Of a stretch of 64,000 nt of DNA, positions 47,395-59,280 are shown one piece after another. The first letter of the stretch is position 1, and the number at the start of each line of letters is the position of its first letter. This DNA comes from Bacteroidetes bacterium GWF2_40_14 (lineage in GTDB: Bacteria; Bacteroidota; Bacteroidia; Bacteroidales; UBA932), in assembly GCA_001769195.1 (NCBI GenBank), contig MEOK01000004.1, forward strand, positions 1-64,000. Reading direction: 5' to 3'. The notes beneath the pieces are model-generated. The model was not told the origin of the DNA, ran no database searches, and saw only the letters and a list, made by a program, of their open reading frames with translations. The position numbers and the translations under genes are program-made.

Positions 47395-48078
47395 CTAAAA
47401 GATGTAAACTTTAGATCCAATTTGAAGGTTTTTATAGACTATCTTAAGATCTTCGTCGCCGAGTCTTACACAGCCATGTGTTACAGGAAGCCCGAGAAAG
47501 CGTTGATAAAGCGTGCCATGTATCATATAACCGTCTCCAAGTCTAAGGGCATAGTCGCCGAGTGATCCATATTCATACCGGTCAGGATCATTTACAGATG
47601 GAACAGGAAGACTCTCCTCAATAAATGCCCAATCGGGCTTTACCCAAACAGGGTCCACTACTTTGCTCAGAATTCGCAACTCTCCCTTTGGGGTCTTGAA
47701 TATCCATTGTTGTCCATCTCCTGCATCGAGCAAGATATAACTCCCTGTTGAACAGATACCCTCTCTTAAAATCTGCCTTTTGGTCCTTAGAACGAAACTG
47801 TTCCGGGTAGTATTAATAATCAGATATGGATCATATGGCCAAAGATTTTCTATTTTCTTCTGCAGGGCGAATATGCGCTTTTCGGTAGCACTTATCTTTT
47901 TTGCGAGCTGTACAGAATCTTTACCGGCAAGTGCTTCCGGATAGTCAGGAAAACTGTAAAGCGATATTGCAGCCTCTTTTAACGTTTCTGATTTTGAGAG
48001 ATAAAAATATATCAGACCGATAGTTAAAGCGATTGAAAGTGAAACCATCAGAAGCTTTATTGAATCAGGCTTTTTCAT
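47395..48078 (-). CDS. L,D-transpeptidase (YkuD domain)
   Basis: YMIHGTLYQRFLGLPVTHGCVRLGDEDLK. Confidence 0.93.
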   Translation of the reverse strand: MKKPDSIKLLMVSLSIALTIGLIYFYLSKSETLKEAAISLYSFPDYPEALAGKDSVQLAKKISATEKRIFALQKKIENLWPYDPYLIINTTRNSFVLRTKRQILREGICSTGSYILLDAGDGQQWIFKTPKGELRILSKVVDPVWVKPDWAFIEESLPVPSVNDPDRYEYGSLGDYALRLGDGYMIHGTLYQRFLGLPVTHGCVRLGDEDLKIVYKNLQIGSKVYIF

Positions 48079-48085
48079 AGTATTA

Positions 48086-49219
48086 TTAATTTTGAGTTAG
48101 ATCAAAAATCTTATCCATAGAAGTAAGTGACCCAATTATTGCTATTGGGGTTCCTACTGAACAAAGTGAATATAAATTGTCCATATCTCTGTTTGTCAGA
48201 GCAACACATCCATCGGTCCAGTCAATGCCTTTTCCGCCACCTCCGTGAATCTCAATCAGTCCACCAATGTTTGCATTTTTGGGAATATTACCATTAGCTT
48301 GTTTCGTTTTAAAGCGTCTTCTGTCCTCCGCATTAGGAAAGTTAATCATTAATGCTTTATGATAGATGGTTGAACGTCCGGATTTTTTTGCAGTTATTGA
48401 ATATTTTCCTTCCGGGGTAGCTCTGTCGCCTTTCAGGTTCTTGTCTCCCAGCCAGTTAACACCAAGCTCGACGCTGTACTCTTTGATTTTTCTGCCGGAT
48501 TTATACACTATGCAACGCCTTGAAAATTTCTCTACAACAAGGCTCACTGAGTTGTTTACCCTGGACAGGTGTCTCATTTCAGCATCAAGTTTTATCCACT
48601 TGTCATAACTGCTGAAATAGTTTTCCAGTAACTCTTTTGTCTCTTTCTTTATCTGATCTATCGCGGAATAGATAGAATCCAGACCTTTTTTGGCAGAAGT
48701 GAGATCGTTCCGCTTAAATGCCGATTCAACTTCGTCCAGTTTTAAAGCAACTGGGGTATATTTCTTCCAGACACTGTGGTTTACAGGAAGTTTTTCCTTG
48801 GCTGTTTCAATATAATTTATGCTTACCCTAAGAGATGCGATACCTTTCTCGACCTCCTTACGGAGTTCCACTTTTCTTTTAATCGCATTTTTTTTAGCTT
48901 TTATGGCGTTTACGATTGCCAGATCGGCAAAAACAATGGTTTTTTCATAATTACGCACTATTGGTGATTTGCCGTTGTTTTCCTTCCACTCATTCATTGC
49001 AGATTCCCAGTTCTTTTCTGCACTTGTAAGCTCAGCTATAGAGTATATGTTTGCCTCTTCTTTTATGGCTTCTGCTATAGCTTTACGTCCTGCTTCAATT
49101 TTACCGGTAGGGGGCTTTTGTGAAAAAAAAGATATAGCTCCAGCTATAAGAGCAAGAAGCAATAAAGTAAGACCAATCGTGAATAAAAATTTTTTCCTGA
49201 TGTATTTACGAAAAGACAT
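48086..49219 (-). CDS. L,D-transpeptidase (YkuD domain) with N-terminal helical region
   Basis: GGLIEIHGGGGKGIDWTDGCVALTNRDMD; YSVELGVNWLGDKNLKGDRATPEGKY; long helical N-terminal region. Confidence 0.93.
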   Translation of the reverse strand: MSFRKYIRKKFLFTIGLTLLLLALIAGAISFFSQKPPTGKIEAGRKAIAEAIKEEANIYSIAELTSAEKNWESAMNEWKENNGKSPIVRNYEKTIVFADLAIVNAIKAKKNAIKRKVELRKEVEKGIASLRVSINYIETAKEKLPVNHSVWKKYTPVALKLDEVESAFKRNDLTSAKKGLDSIYSAIDQIKKETKELLENYFSSYDKWIKLDAEMRHLSRVNNSVSLVVEKFSRRCIVYKSGRKIKEYSVELGVNWLGDKNLKGDRATPEGKYSITAKKSGRSTIYHKALMINFPNAEDRRRFKTKQANGNIPKNANIGGLIEIHGGGGKGIDWTDGCVALTNRDMDNLYSLCSVGTPIAIIGSLTSMDKIFDLTQN

Positions 49220-49233
49220 TCTTAATATTTTAA

Positions 49234-49261
49234 ATAAAGCCCTTTAAAAAAAGGGCTTTAT
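49234..49261 (-). terminator. intrinsic terminator-like hairpin between the lipoprotein and L,D-transpeptidase genes
   Basis: ATAAAGCCCTTT-N4-AAAGGGCTTTAT perfect inverted repeat with A/T flanks. Confidence 0.65.
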
Positions 49262-49297
49262 CAATTAGGGGTACAAATTTAAACGAAAATTTGTAAA

Positions 49298-49894
49298 TTA
49301 TCTCCTTCTCTTGCCAATAGCAACACTTAGTTCTTCTTTGATAGCTTCGGCTTTAACTTTAGCTGCAGTGGTTTTGTCCTGAGCAGTAAGATAGTCACCA
49401 TTAGTGATAAGAGTGTTGATTTCAGTAACAGAAGCATCTAAAACTGTAATGTCGTTTTGAATTGCTTCAAGAGCAGCTTTGCCTTCTTTTCCTTTTGGAG
49501 CTTTTGCAAGTAATGCTTTGTCTTCAAGGATAAGAGCGTTAAGAAGGTTAAGTGTATCCTGAACTTCTGTGCGAACCTGAGCTTTGCGTTCTTCGGTTTT
49601 TGCTTTAAGAGCACCAATCTCAGATGTAATAACTACAAGTTTCTCGTTGATTGCCTTATAGTCACGAGAGAAGAACATTTTTGACTTTTGATCTTCAACA
49701 GCAACATTGATAGCATTAAGTGAGTCCTGAAGTGCATTGAATTCAGGTGCAAGGTAACGGTTAGCCTCATAAACTTTAGCAGAATCAATAGCAGCATTAG
49801 CAGCAGCAAGTTCAGCTTTAGGAGCTTTTGCACAACCGATTACTAATACAGCCATAAGAGCAACGGTGAAAATTTGAAGTACGATTTTTTTCAT
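49298..49894 (-). CDS. alpha-helical lipoprotein (DUF4398-like)
   Basis: Lipobox VLVIGCAKAP; AAANAAIDSAKVYEANRYLAPEFNALQDSLNAI; coiled-coil-like; C-terminus SVAIGKRRR. Confidence 0.8.
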   Translation of the reverse strand: MKKIVLQIFTVALMAVLVIGCAKAPKAELAAANAAIDSAKVYEANRYLAPEFNALQDSLNAINVAVEDQKSKMFFSRDYKAINEKLVVITSEIGALKAKTEERKAQVRTEVQDTLNLLNALILEDKALLAKAPKGKEGKAALEAIQNDITVLDASVTEINTLITNGDYLTAQDKTTAAKVKAEAIKEELSVAIGKRRR

Positions 49895-49938
49895 TGTGAT
49901 AAATAATTATTAGTTGTTAAATAATAGCATGGAGCAAC

Positions 49939-49954
49939 TCCAAAAACTGTGCCA
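49939..49954 (-). promoter_or_regulatory. near-consensus sigma54 (-24/-12) promoter
   Basis: Minus strand TTGGCAC-AGTTT-TTGGA vs TGGCAC-N5-TTGCA (one mismatch in the -12 GC), about 45 bp upstream of the lipoprotein start. Confidence 0.6.
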
Positions 49955-50094
49955 AAGCCCATAACGAGCAGATAATGAGGAAGATATGAGCGTAGTTATA
50001 ATTTGGAATAATTTTAATTGACTAACTCTTATGCAAGTAATGTGCACGTTAACAACATGATACAATAAAAATGGTGCCCCGTTCTTCCTGAAAA

Positions 50095-50133
50095 GTGTAA
50101 ATTATGTTTGCAGGGTGTAAAGAATATTTGCAC
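50095..50133. promoter_or_regulatory. two tandem palindromic sites (candidate enhancer/UAS for the adjacent NtrC-type regulator)
   Basis: GTGTAAA-TTATG-TTTGCAG (50095-50113) and GTGTAAA-GAATA-TTTGCAC (50115-50133); centres exactly 20 bp apart. Confidence 0.6.
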
Positions 50134-50134
50134 C

Positions 50135-51535
50135 TTATAACCGAAACTTATCCATTCTTTCGTGTAGCATTACACGGGAGATTCCAAGAAGTTTTGCTGC
50201 CTGGACCTGGTTCCCATTAACTTTGGTAAGCGCCCACTGTAATAAATCCTTTTCAAACTCATCAATGGCAAGCTTGTATATCTCGCCCCGGCTATCCAAT
50301 ATCTTTTGGCTTAGATATGAAAATAGCCTTGTCCTTTCGGTTGTATTTTGAGCAACCGGCTTTTCAATTCCCTCAAAAAGAAGTTCGGGACTTATCACGC
50401 TTCCCTTTGCCAGAATCACCGCTCTTTTTATTACGTTTTCCAACTCACGGATATTCCCGGGCCATTGATAGTCAATCAGGCGTTGCGTGGCTTCCGGCAT
50501 AAGAACCGGCTTTTCACTTCTTACACCTCTGGAGTGTTTTATAAGAAAATGCTCGGTAAGGAGAGGGATATCCTCTTTCCTCATTCTCAAAGGGGGGAGG
50601 GATATTGTTATTACTTTTAGCCTATAGTAAAGGTCTTCGCGGAAAAGCTTGTTGATTATGTCATTCTCAAGGTTCCGGTTTGTTGCTGCAACAATCCTTG
50701 CATCCACCTTAATGGTTTTTGTCCCTCCGACACGCTCAAAGGTTCCCTCTTGAAGTATGCGTAACAACTTGGCCTGAAGCGAAAGACTCATGTCGCCTAT
50801 TTCATCGAGAAAGAGTGTGCCATTATGAGCCTCTTCGAATTTTCCCTGTTTTTGTCGGTCTGCACCGGTAAAAGATCCTTTTTCGTAACCAAATAGTTCG
50901 CTTTCCAAAAGAGGTTCGGGAATAGCGGCACAATTAATTGCGATAAACTGCTTGCCGGCCCTGTCACTGTATTTGTGAATGGCTCTTGCTACAAGCTCCT
51001 TGCCTGTTCCACTCTCACCTACAATCAAAATGCTGGCATCGCTGGTTGCTACCCGACCTATGAGCTTGAAGACGTCCTTAATTGCGTTACTTTCACCAAC
51101 CAAAGTCTCCTCTCCATGCGAAATTCCTGTTTTTCTCTTCTGCAGAGCCTCGTCAGGTTTTACTTCTTCTTTGCTCGAATTTTTAAGAGCCTCTTCAATA
51201 ACGAATATCAACTTTGGGATATCAAATGGTTTTTCTATATACTCGTATGCACCATACTTCATTGCTTTAATGACCCTGTCGCCGGAACCGTAAGCAGTAA
51301 TAATTATTACAGGGATATTAGGGTTGATTTCATTCATCTCCTTTAGTACCTGGATTCCGTCTTTCCCGGGCATCTCAATATCGAGGATTACAAGATCCGG
51401 CCTCCCGCCCTTGAAAGAATCAATTGCCTCAGTTGCATTGCTCGCCTCAATAATAGTATAATGAGGAGAATTCAGCAGCTTTTTAAAAGAATATCTCACG
51501 CTTTGTTCATCGTCAACTATAAGTAACTTATACAT
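50135..51535 (-). CDS. sigma54-dependent response regulator (NtrC family)
   Basis: Receiver LLIVDDEQSVRYSF..DLVILDIEMPGKDG; AAA+ GESGTGKELVARAIH; GSFTGA loop; Fis-type HTH NQVQAAKLLGISRVMLHERM. Start refined to MYKLLIVDD. Confidence 0.96.
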   Translation of the reverse strand: MYKLLIVDDEQSVRYSFKKLLNSPHYTIIEASNATEAIDSFKGGRPDLVILDIEMPGKDGIQVLKEMNEINPNIPVIIITAYGSGDRVIKAMKYGAYEYIEKPFDIPKLIFVIEEALKNSSKEEVKPDEALQKRKTGISHGEETLVGESNAIKDVFKLIGRVATSDASILIVGESGTGKELVARAIHKYSDRAGKQFIAINCAAIPEPLLESELFGYEKGSFTGADRQKQGKFEEAHNGTLFLDEIGDMSLSLQAKLLRILQEGTFERVGGTKTIKVDARIVAATNRNLENDIINKLFREDLYYRLKVITISLPPLRMRKEDIPLLTEHFLIKHSRGVRSEKPVLMPEATQRLIDYQWPGNIRELENVIKRAVILAKGSVISPELLFEGIEKPVAQNTTERTRLFSYLSQKILDSRGEIYKLAIDEFEKDLLQWALTKVNGNQVQAAKLLGISRVMLHERMDKFRL

Positions 51536-51560
51536 ATAAAAAGTCTCCTTTTTTATCAAT

Positions 51561-53072
51561 TTATGAAGTATATAAAGGTAGGTAAAGCCTGAAAATGGCC
51601 CCCGAACCGTCAGGCTTGTTTTCTGCAGTGATGTGGCCACCATGGGAATCTGCAATGCTTTGAGATATGGAGAGCCCTAACCCGACTCCCATGTCGCTAC
51701 CCTTTATGAATGGTTCGAAAAGAGTTTTCATTATTGCTTCGGGTATACCGGGGCCGGAGTCGCTGAAATCCATTCGTATATAATCTCGGGTTTCTCCAGG
51801 TCTCTTCATATCGGCTTCCATTACCTCACTGGCATCAATTGTGAGTTCTCCGCCTGCGGGCATAACCTCAACAGCGTTAAGTATAAGATTCAGAAATATT
51901 TGTTTAAGATGACCTGCATCTGCCATTACGTGAAACTTACATTTTGCAGAGTTGTTGACAAGATGAATACTATTATTTTTCAAGCGGGGTTTAAGCAGTT
52001 GAATCACTTCGTCAAGGGTGTCAGTAGGGATAACATCGGAAAAGATAGGATCAGCCGGTTTGGCAAACTTGAGGAAGTCCTTTGTAAAGTTGTCTATTCT
52101 GTCAATTTCTCCTGAAATTATATCAAGTTCCTCCTTAAACGAACCCGTAGCTTTTGCATCTTCCCTTATTGAGTAAACTAGCATTTTTATTGCAGCAAGG
52201 GGATTCCGTATTTCGTGAGCAATTGTCGGAGCGATTTTACCCAGATTGGCAAATTTGTTTGAATACTGCAGCAGCTCTTTGTTGCGTGACAAATCTGCAT
52301 TGGCTTGGTTTATTCTCTCTATCAGATTTTTTATGCTCTCTCCCAGTTCATCCAGCTCGTCCCCATGATAAAACTTAAAATGTTCTAAAACAGCTTCTCC
52401 CGAAGACCCTCTTACCTTAAGTACAAGCTGATTGATTGGCCCGAACAGCATTCTGGAAAGCAGCCACCCGAACAAAAGTCCCGATACAATTCCGCCTATT
52501 CCCAAAGAAACTAGTATCTTTAAAATAAGAACGTTTGTACGTGCTATTTCCGATTCATGAACAAACTCGGCGTTCTTGTTGAGGGTTATAAATTCATTGC
52601 TTTTCTGCTGAATTGTGCCTAAAAGTTCTTGTGCAGAGTGAACAAGAAGTGCATTTGCCTTGCTCACCTCTCCATTTTTGAGGTTTGAAACAGCAATCAG
52701 TATATTTTGTTCATAATTTGAAAACAGGGCAGAAATCTGTTGGATAAGAAGCTCTTCGTCTTCTGTGTTGGCACTTATTCTGGCACGTTCCAGAAAGATT
52801 ACGAATGTAGACTGCCGGTCCCTAAGCGAATCCAGCCAGGAGATAGACTTGTTGACAAGATAAACGTATGTCAATCCTTTGATTGCTGTTAATTCGTTCT
52901 CCATCTCTCTTGCAACATTAACACTGCTTCGGCTGGACTCAATGTACTTTTCCGTATCCTTTTGAAGATTATATGTATATGCAATGACCAGAAATACTCC
53001 GCCCATAAGAATGGCAAGCGCAAGTAGCACCCATATAAAGGTGCGATAGTTGAAAAATGGTTTAATTATCAA
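51561..53072 (-). CDS. sensor histidine kinase (HAMP, HisKA, HATPase)
   Basis: Two TM segments flanking a helical sensor; IAHEIRNPLAAIKMLV H-box; NLILNAVEVMP; DSGPGIP; GVGLGLSIS. Confidence 0.95.
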   Translation of the reverse strand: MIIKPFFNYRTFIWVLLALAILMGGVFLVIAYTYNLQKDTEKYIESSRSSVNVAREMENELTAIKGLTYVYLVNKSISWLDSLRDRQSTFVIFLERARISANTEDEELLIQQISALFSNYEQNILIAVSNLKNGEVSKANALLVHSAQELLGTIQQKSNEFITLNKNAEFVHESEIARTNVLILKILVSLGIGGIVSGLLFGWLLSRMLFGPINQLVLKVRGSSGEAVLEHFKFYHGDELDELGESIKNLIERINQANADLSRNKELLQYSNKFANLGKIAPTIAHEIRNPLAAIKMLVYSIREDAKATGSFKEELDIISGEIDRIDNFTKDFLKFAKPADPIFSDVIPTDTLDEVIQLLKPRLKNNSIHLVNNSAKCKFHVMADAGHLKQIFLNLILNAVEVMPAGGELTIDASEVMEADMKRPGETRDYIRMDFSDSGPGIPEAIMKTLFEPFIKGSDMGVGLGLSISQSIADSHGGHITAENKPDGSGAIFRLYLPLYTS

Positions 53073-53151
53073 TGTTCACTAATTAATTACAAATATACAA
53101 TTTAATATAAACGGATTTTTTCTTAATTTTAAATTAAATATTCCAATACAG

Positions 53152-54006
53152 ATGAATGAAGTTAGTGAAAAGATGAATGTCTGCAAAAATTGCGACACGG
53201 AATTCATAGGGCACTATTGTCCTCAATGTGGTCAGTCTGTCAGCGATTTAGACAGACCTTTCAGAGTATTGATTTTTGATATTATGGCTAATATGTGGGC
53301 CTTTGATACCAGAGTATTTAAAACCATAAAGTCGTTATTATTTAAGCCAGGTGAGATGGCTGCAGACTATGCAGAGGGAAAAAGAGCCCGTTATATGCCT
53401 CCTTTCCGTCTTTATATATTCGTCAGTATAATATTTTTCCTTCTTTTGAATATCACAACAACACGTCAGCTTGGGAAAGAGGGAAGCCTGATGACAATTT
53501 CGGATAAAGATACCGCAACTGTGAACAGCAGCTTGATTAAAATATCAAGCAAGAAAAATCTGACTGATAAAAACAGTAATTTGCTTAAATCAATCAACCA
53601 AAACAAAGATTATTATATCACCAGGTTTTTTTCCATACTCTCATGGAGCCTCTTTTTATTAATGCCATTTTATGCATTCTTTCTGTGGGTACTATTCAGA
53701 AAAAAACAGAAATATTTTCTTGCCCACTTCATATTTGCTATCAATCAACATACTTTTCTTTTTTTGATTTTCATAATAATCATTTCTGTCAATTTGATAT
53801 TCCCTGTAAAACAGGTTAGTCCCGAAAGCTGGCTCATCTTAATCTTCCCTGTATATGTAGTGGTAGGAAGCAGAAGGCTTTACAAGTCGGGTTGGAGGTC
53901 TACAATATGGAGAGTGCTTTCTGCACAGTTCCTATATGTGGTTATTTTACTTATAGCAATAACAGTGATATTTTATTTAACCTTCATATCTTTAATAAAA
54001 ACCTGA
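53152..54006 (+). CDS. DUF3667 family membrane protein
   Basis: CKNCDTEFIGHYCPQCGQ zinc ribbon; FKTIKSLLFKPGEMAADYAEGKRARYMPPFRLYIFVSIIFFLLL. Confidence 0.92.
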   Translation: MNEVSEKMNVCKNCDTEFIGHYCPQCGQSVSDLDRPFRVLIFDIMANMWAFDTRVFKTIKSLLFKPGEMAADYAEGKRARYMPPFRLYIFVSIIFFLLLNITTTRQLGKEGSLMTISDKDTATVNSSLIKISSKKNLTDKNSNLLKSINQNKDYYITRFFSILSWSLFLLMPFYAFFLWVLFRKKQKYFLAHFIFAINQHTFLFLIFIIIISVNLIFPVKQVSPESWLILIFPVYVVVGSRRLYKSGWRSTIWRVLSAQFLYVVILLIAITVIFYLTFISLIKT

Positions 54007-54014
54007 TTAAAAAG

Positions 54015-54440
54015 ATGAGAGTAGAAAAGCATTTATTGTCAGATACAGCCGAATGGATGACCAACTCGGAGTTTCTAGACAAGGACGGAAACATATTGAG
54101 AGCCATAGGGGAGGCAAAAATCATGGTTTCAGGGGGAGTGATATCTAATGAAAGCTGGACATGCATAAATGGCAAAAGAGTATGCAATTGTTATAAAATA
54201 GACAAGGAGACAGAATCTAGATATCGCTTTGAATGTGACAACACGACTCTTGGCAAACAAACAGGCGATTTTAACATAGACAGGAACGTGCTATTCTCAA
54301 AATTCAAGGTAAATGATACAAGCATGAAAGGGTTTGAAATAATTGTAAAAGACGAGGACGAGTGTCTTGTATACGGTACTCTTTATGACGGCGACGAACT
54401 AGTCAATACATGGAGAACAATAATGGTAAGGATGCTGTAA
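54015..54440 (+). CDS. hypothetical protein
   Basis: ATG at 54015 (MRVEKHLLSDTAEWMTNSEFLDKDGNIL), complete ORF. Confidence 0.6.
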   Translation: MRVEKHLLSDTAEWMTNSEFLDKDGNILRAIGEAKIMVSGGVISNESWTCINGKRVCNCYKIDKETESRYRFECDNTTLGKQTGDFNIDRNVLFSKFKVNDTSMKGFEIIVKDEDECLVYGTLYDGDELVNTWRTIMVRML

Positions 54441-54457
54441 CAGTATCTTAACCCGGT

Positions 54458-55000
54458 TTACTTTAGCAGGAATGCCACAACCTTTGCGCTCATATTCAGG
54501 CCTACAACAACCGATAACGGTCCGCTGGCGCTTCCGGAAACTGTAATTGTTATTTTCTTTTCAGAAAGAAGTTTTGTCGAAATCAAGTCAAGCATTCCGG
54601 ATTGAATTACAGGTGTAAATGTATTATTGGTCATTGTTATGTTTGTCTGTGTTAACAGTGTCCCAACACCTGTGATATCGAAAGAAACAGAGTTGATTGT
54701 CTGTCCGGTAGTAAGTCCGGAAACTGTAACAACCAAAGAGGTTAAGTCAATCTCTTTTATTTTTGCCAGATATGGAGCCAGATCAATATTGTCTTCTATT
54801 TTGAGCTCCTGTGTCTTGTTGAATATGATAGGAGCTCCCGGTGTAATTACATCAGACGATTTTACCATAGCTGCAGTAACAAGTACCGGGATGTCTGCCT
54901 TTAACTGAGTATTGATTGATATTGTTGCTGCGTCCCTGATTTTATCACAACCGGTGATAGCAACAATGAGGGTTAGGAAATATAATAATCTGAATTTCAT
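54458..55000 (-). CDS. hypothetical lipoprotein
   Basis: Lipobox VAITGCDK; beta-rich. Confidence 0.65.
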   Translation of the reverse strand: MKFRLLYFLTLIVAITGCDKIRDAATISINTQLKADIPVLVTAAMVKSSDVITPGAPIIFNKTQELKIEDNIDLAPYLAKIKEIDLTSLVVTVSGLTTGQTINSVSFDITGVGTLLTQTNITMTNNTFTPVIQSGMLDLISTKLLSEKKITITVSGSASGPLSVVVGLNMSAKVVAFLLK

Positions 55001-55080
55001 GATATTTATTTTTAAGATTTAATAACTCACATAGACGACAATCAAAGATAACAAAAAAATCATTAATATTACCTTGAATT

Positions 55081-57248
<2,168 letters not shown>

Positions 57249-57262
57249 TTAATTATCGGAAA

Positions 57263-57754
57263 ATGAAAGGAATAGTACTGCTTGTTTTATCGTGGACATT
57301 GTTTTCTCTCTGCAATGCACAAACATCGCTCCCTGAAATTCGGGTTAAGACAACCAACGGAAAAGAGATAAAATTGTCTGATTTTGCAAAATCAGGAAAG
57401 CCTTTAGTGATATCTTTCTGGGCAACATGGTGCAACCCGTGTCTGGAGGAACTTGAGGCAATTGCCGATTGCTACGAGTCATGGAAAAAGAAGTGTGATT
57501 TTGAATTTCTGGCGATAAGCATAGACGACTCCAGATCTTCAGGGAAGGTGAAGAGTGTAGCATCGGGTAAGAGGTGGCCATTTAAGGTGCTGATTGACGA
57601 AAATCAGGAAATAATGAAGGCAATGAACGTTTCAGAAGTTCCTTTTTGCTTTATAATCAATAAAAAAGGTGTTGCCGTATATCGTCATTCGGGGTATATT
57701 CCGGGGGATGAAATAACATTATTAAAGGAGATAAAAAAGGTATCAAATGAATAG
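57263..57754 (+). CDS. TlpA-like thioredoxin-fold protein
   Basis: VISFWATWCNPCLEELEAI; VPFCFIINKKGVAVYRHSGY. Confidence 0.92.
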   Translation: MKGIVLLVLSWTLFSLCNAQTSLPEIRVKTTNGKEIKLSDFAKSGKPLVISFWATWCNPCLEELEAIADCYESWKKKCDFEFLAISIDDSRSSGKVKSVASGKRWPFKVLIDENQEIMKAMNVSEVPFCFIINKKGVAVYRHSGYIPGDEITLLKEIKKVSNE

Positions 57755-59273
57755 ACTTACAATAATACTTCTACTTGTATTCTGTCCGTTTTCATATTTG
57801 CAATCGCAGAACAAGGGCCACTTTTCGGGTAGCTTCCAGAGTACCAGCCATTACTATGTAAATGACAGGATACTGTCTACAATTGCTCCAGATAATCCCT
57901 GGGCATCAAATAACTACATGCAGCTCAATTATAACTGGGGGCCAATAACAGCAGGCCTTCAGTATGAGGCGTATATGCCGCCACTCTCCGGATTCCCTTA
58001 TCAGCTTGAGGGGAATAAAATAACAAACAGGTTTATAAGAATTACAAAAGGTATTATTGATATCACAGCCGGTAACTTCTACGAACAGTTTGGAAACGGA
58101 CTCATATTAAGGGCATTTGAAAGCAGGGAATTAGGGATAAACAATTCATTGGACGGAGTCAGAGTAATCTTAAGACCTGCTAAATTTCTCAGGATAACCG
58201 GTATCTACGGACGTCAGAGAAAATTCATGGATGTTGGCAACAATTATATCAGAGGCATAGATGCCGACATTCTCATTGACTCCCTTCTTAATACTTCTCT
58301 CAACCTAAAGTTGGGGGCAGGGATAGTGAGCCGTCACGAAAAATATACTGGAACTCTTTCTGATTTTCCTTCAACTGTAAATGCATCAAGCATTAGGTTG
58401 TCGTTAAACAATGAAAATCTGGAAATAAATTCCGAATATGTCTACAAATCGGATGATCCCACTCTGACAAATCAATACAGTAATAAATGTGGCTCGTCGT
58501 TCCTGTTGAATGGCTCTTGGTTCAAAGAAGGTCTTGGAATGTTTATGTCCCTGAGGTTTCTCGACAATATGGATTTCAGAAGCGAAAGGGAATCGGAAGG
58601 TCTCTATTCAATGGTAAACTACCTGCCGGCAAACACAAGACAACACTCCTATATGCTGACAAACATATATCCATATTCCACCCAGTCTGCAGGAGAGACG
58701 TCATTTCAGGGAGAGATCAATTATACTTTTTCCGGAACAGGTATCAGGTTCAATTACTCCCATGCTGGAGAGAATATTATGACTTCCAGCGGTAGGGATC
58801 TCTATTTTCAGGATATTAATCTTGAGATATCAAAAAAATGGGACACAAGGTTCAAGACAATCATTACATACGTGAATTTAATGTATGACAAGAAGTTACT
58901 TGAGGCGCCTGTTTATGATTTTGTCAAATCAAATATAGTAATTGCAGACTTACGATATAGAATATCGTCAGTTTTGTCTTTGAGAGGAGAGCTGCAGCAT
59001 TTGTGGACAAAACAGGATCATGGCAATTGGGCCGCTGCTCTTGCAGAAATTGGTTATGCACCGCACTGGAGTCTATTTGTTTCTGATATGACAGATTATC
59101 AATGGAACCAGAATGTCCACTATATGAATTTCGGCTTGGGGTACAGCTCTAATTTTGCAAGAATATCTTTTGGATATGGCAGGCAGAGAGAGGGACTAAT
59201 ATGTGTCGGGGGTATATGTCAGAGGGTTCCTTCCTATAAAGGATTTAATTTGAAACTTAATGTGAATTTCTGA
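57747..59273 (+). CDS. outer-membrane beta-barrel protein (DUF6029-like)
   Basis: Signal peptide; periodic aromatic beta-strand pattern; YEQFGNGLILRAFESRELGINNSLDGVRV. Confidence 0.75.
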   Translation: MNRLTIILLLVFCPFSYLQSQNKGHFSGSFQSTSHYYVNDRILSTIAPDNPWASNNYMQLNYNWGPITAGLQYEAYMPPLSGFPYQLEGNKITNRFIRITKGIIDITAGNFYEQFGNGLILRAFESRELGINNSLDGVRVILRPAKFLRITGIYGRQRKFMDVGNNYIRGIDADILIDSLLNTSLNLKLGAGIVSRHEKYTGTLSDFPSTVNASSIRLSLNNENLEINSEYVYKSDDPTLTNQYSNKCGSSFLLNGSWFKEGLGMFMSLRFLDNMDFRSERESEGLYSMVNYLPANTRQHSYMLTNIYPYSTQSAGETSFQGEINYTFSGTGIRFNYSHAGENIMTSSGRDLYFQDINLEISKKWDTRFKTIITYVNLMYDKKLLEAPVYDFVKSNIVIADLRYRISSVLSLRGELQHLWTKQDHGNWAAALAEIGYAPHWSLFVSDMTDYQWNQNVHYMNFGLGYSSNFARISFGYGRQREGLICVGGICQRVPSYKGFNLKLNVNF

Positions 59274-59280
59274 AGTCTTT

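Noticed and set aside
50041-50060. Possible third regulator site (TGCAAGTAATGTGCA near 50033-50047)
   Set aside because: Half-sites and spacer do not match the two clear palindromes at 50095-50133.
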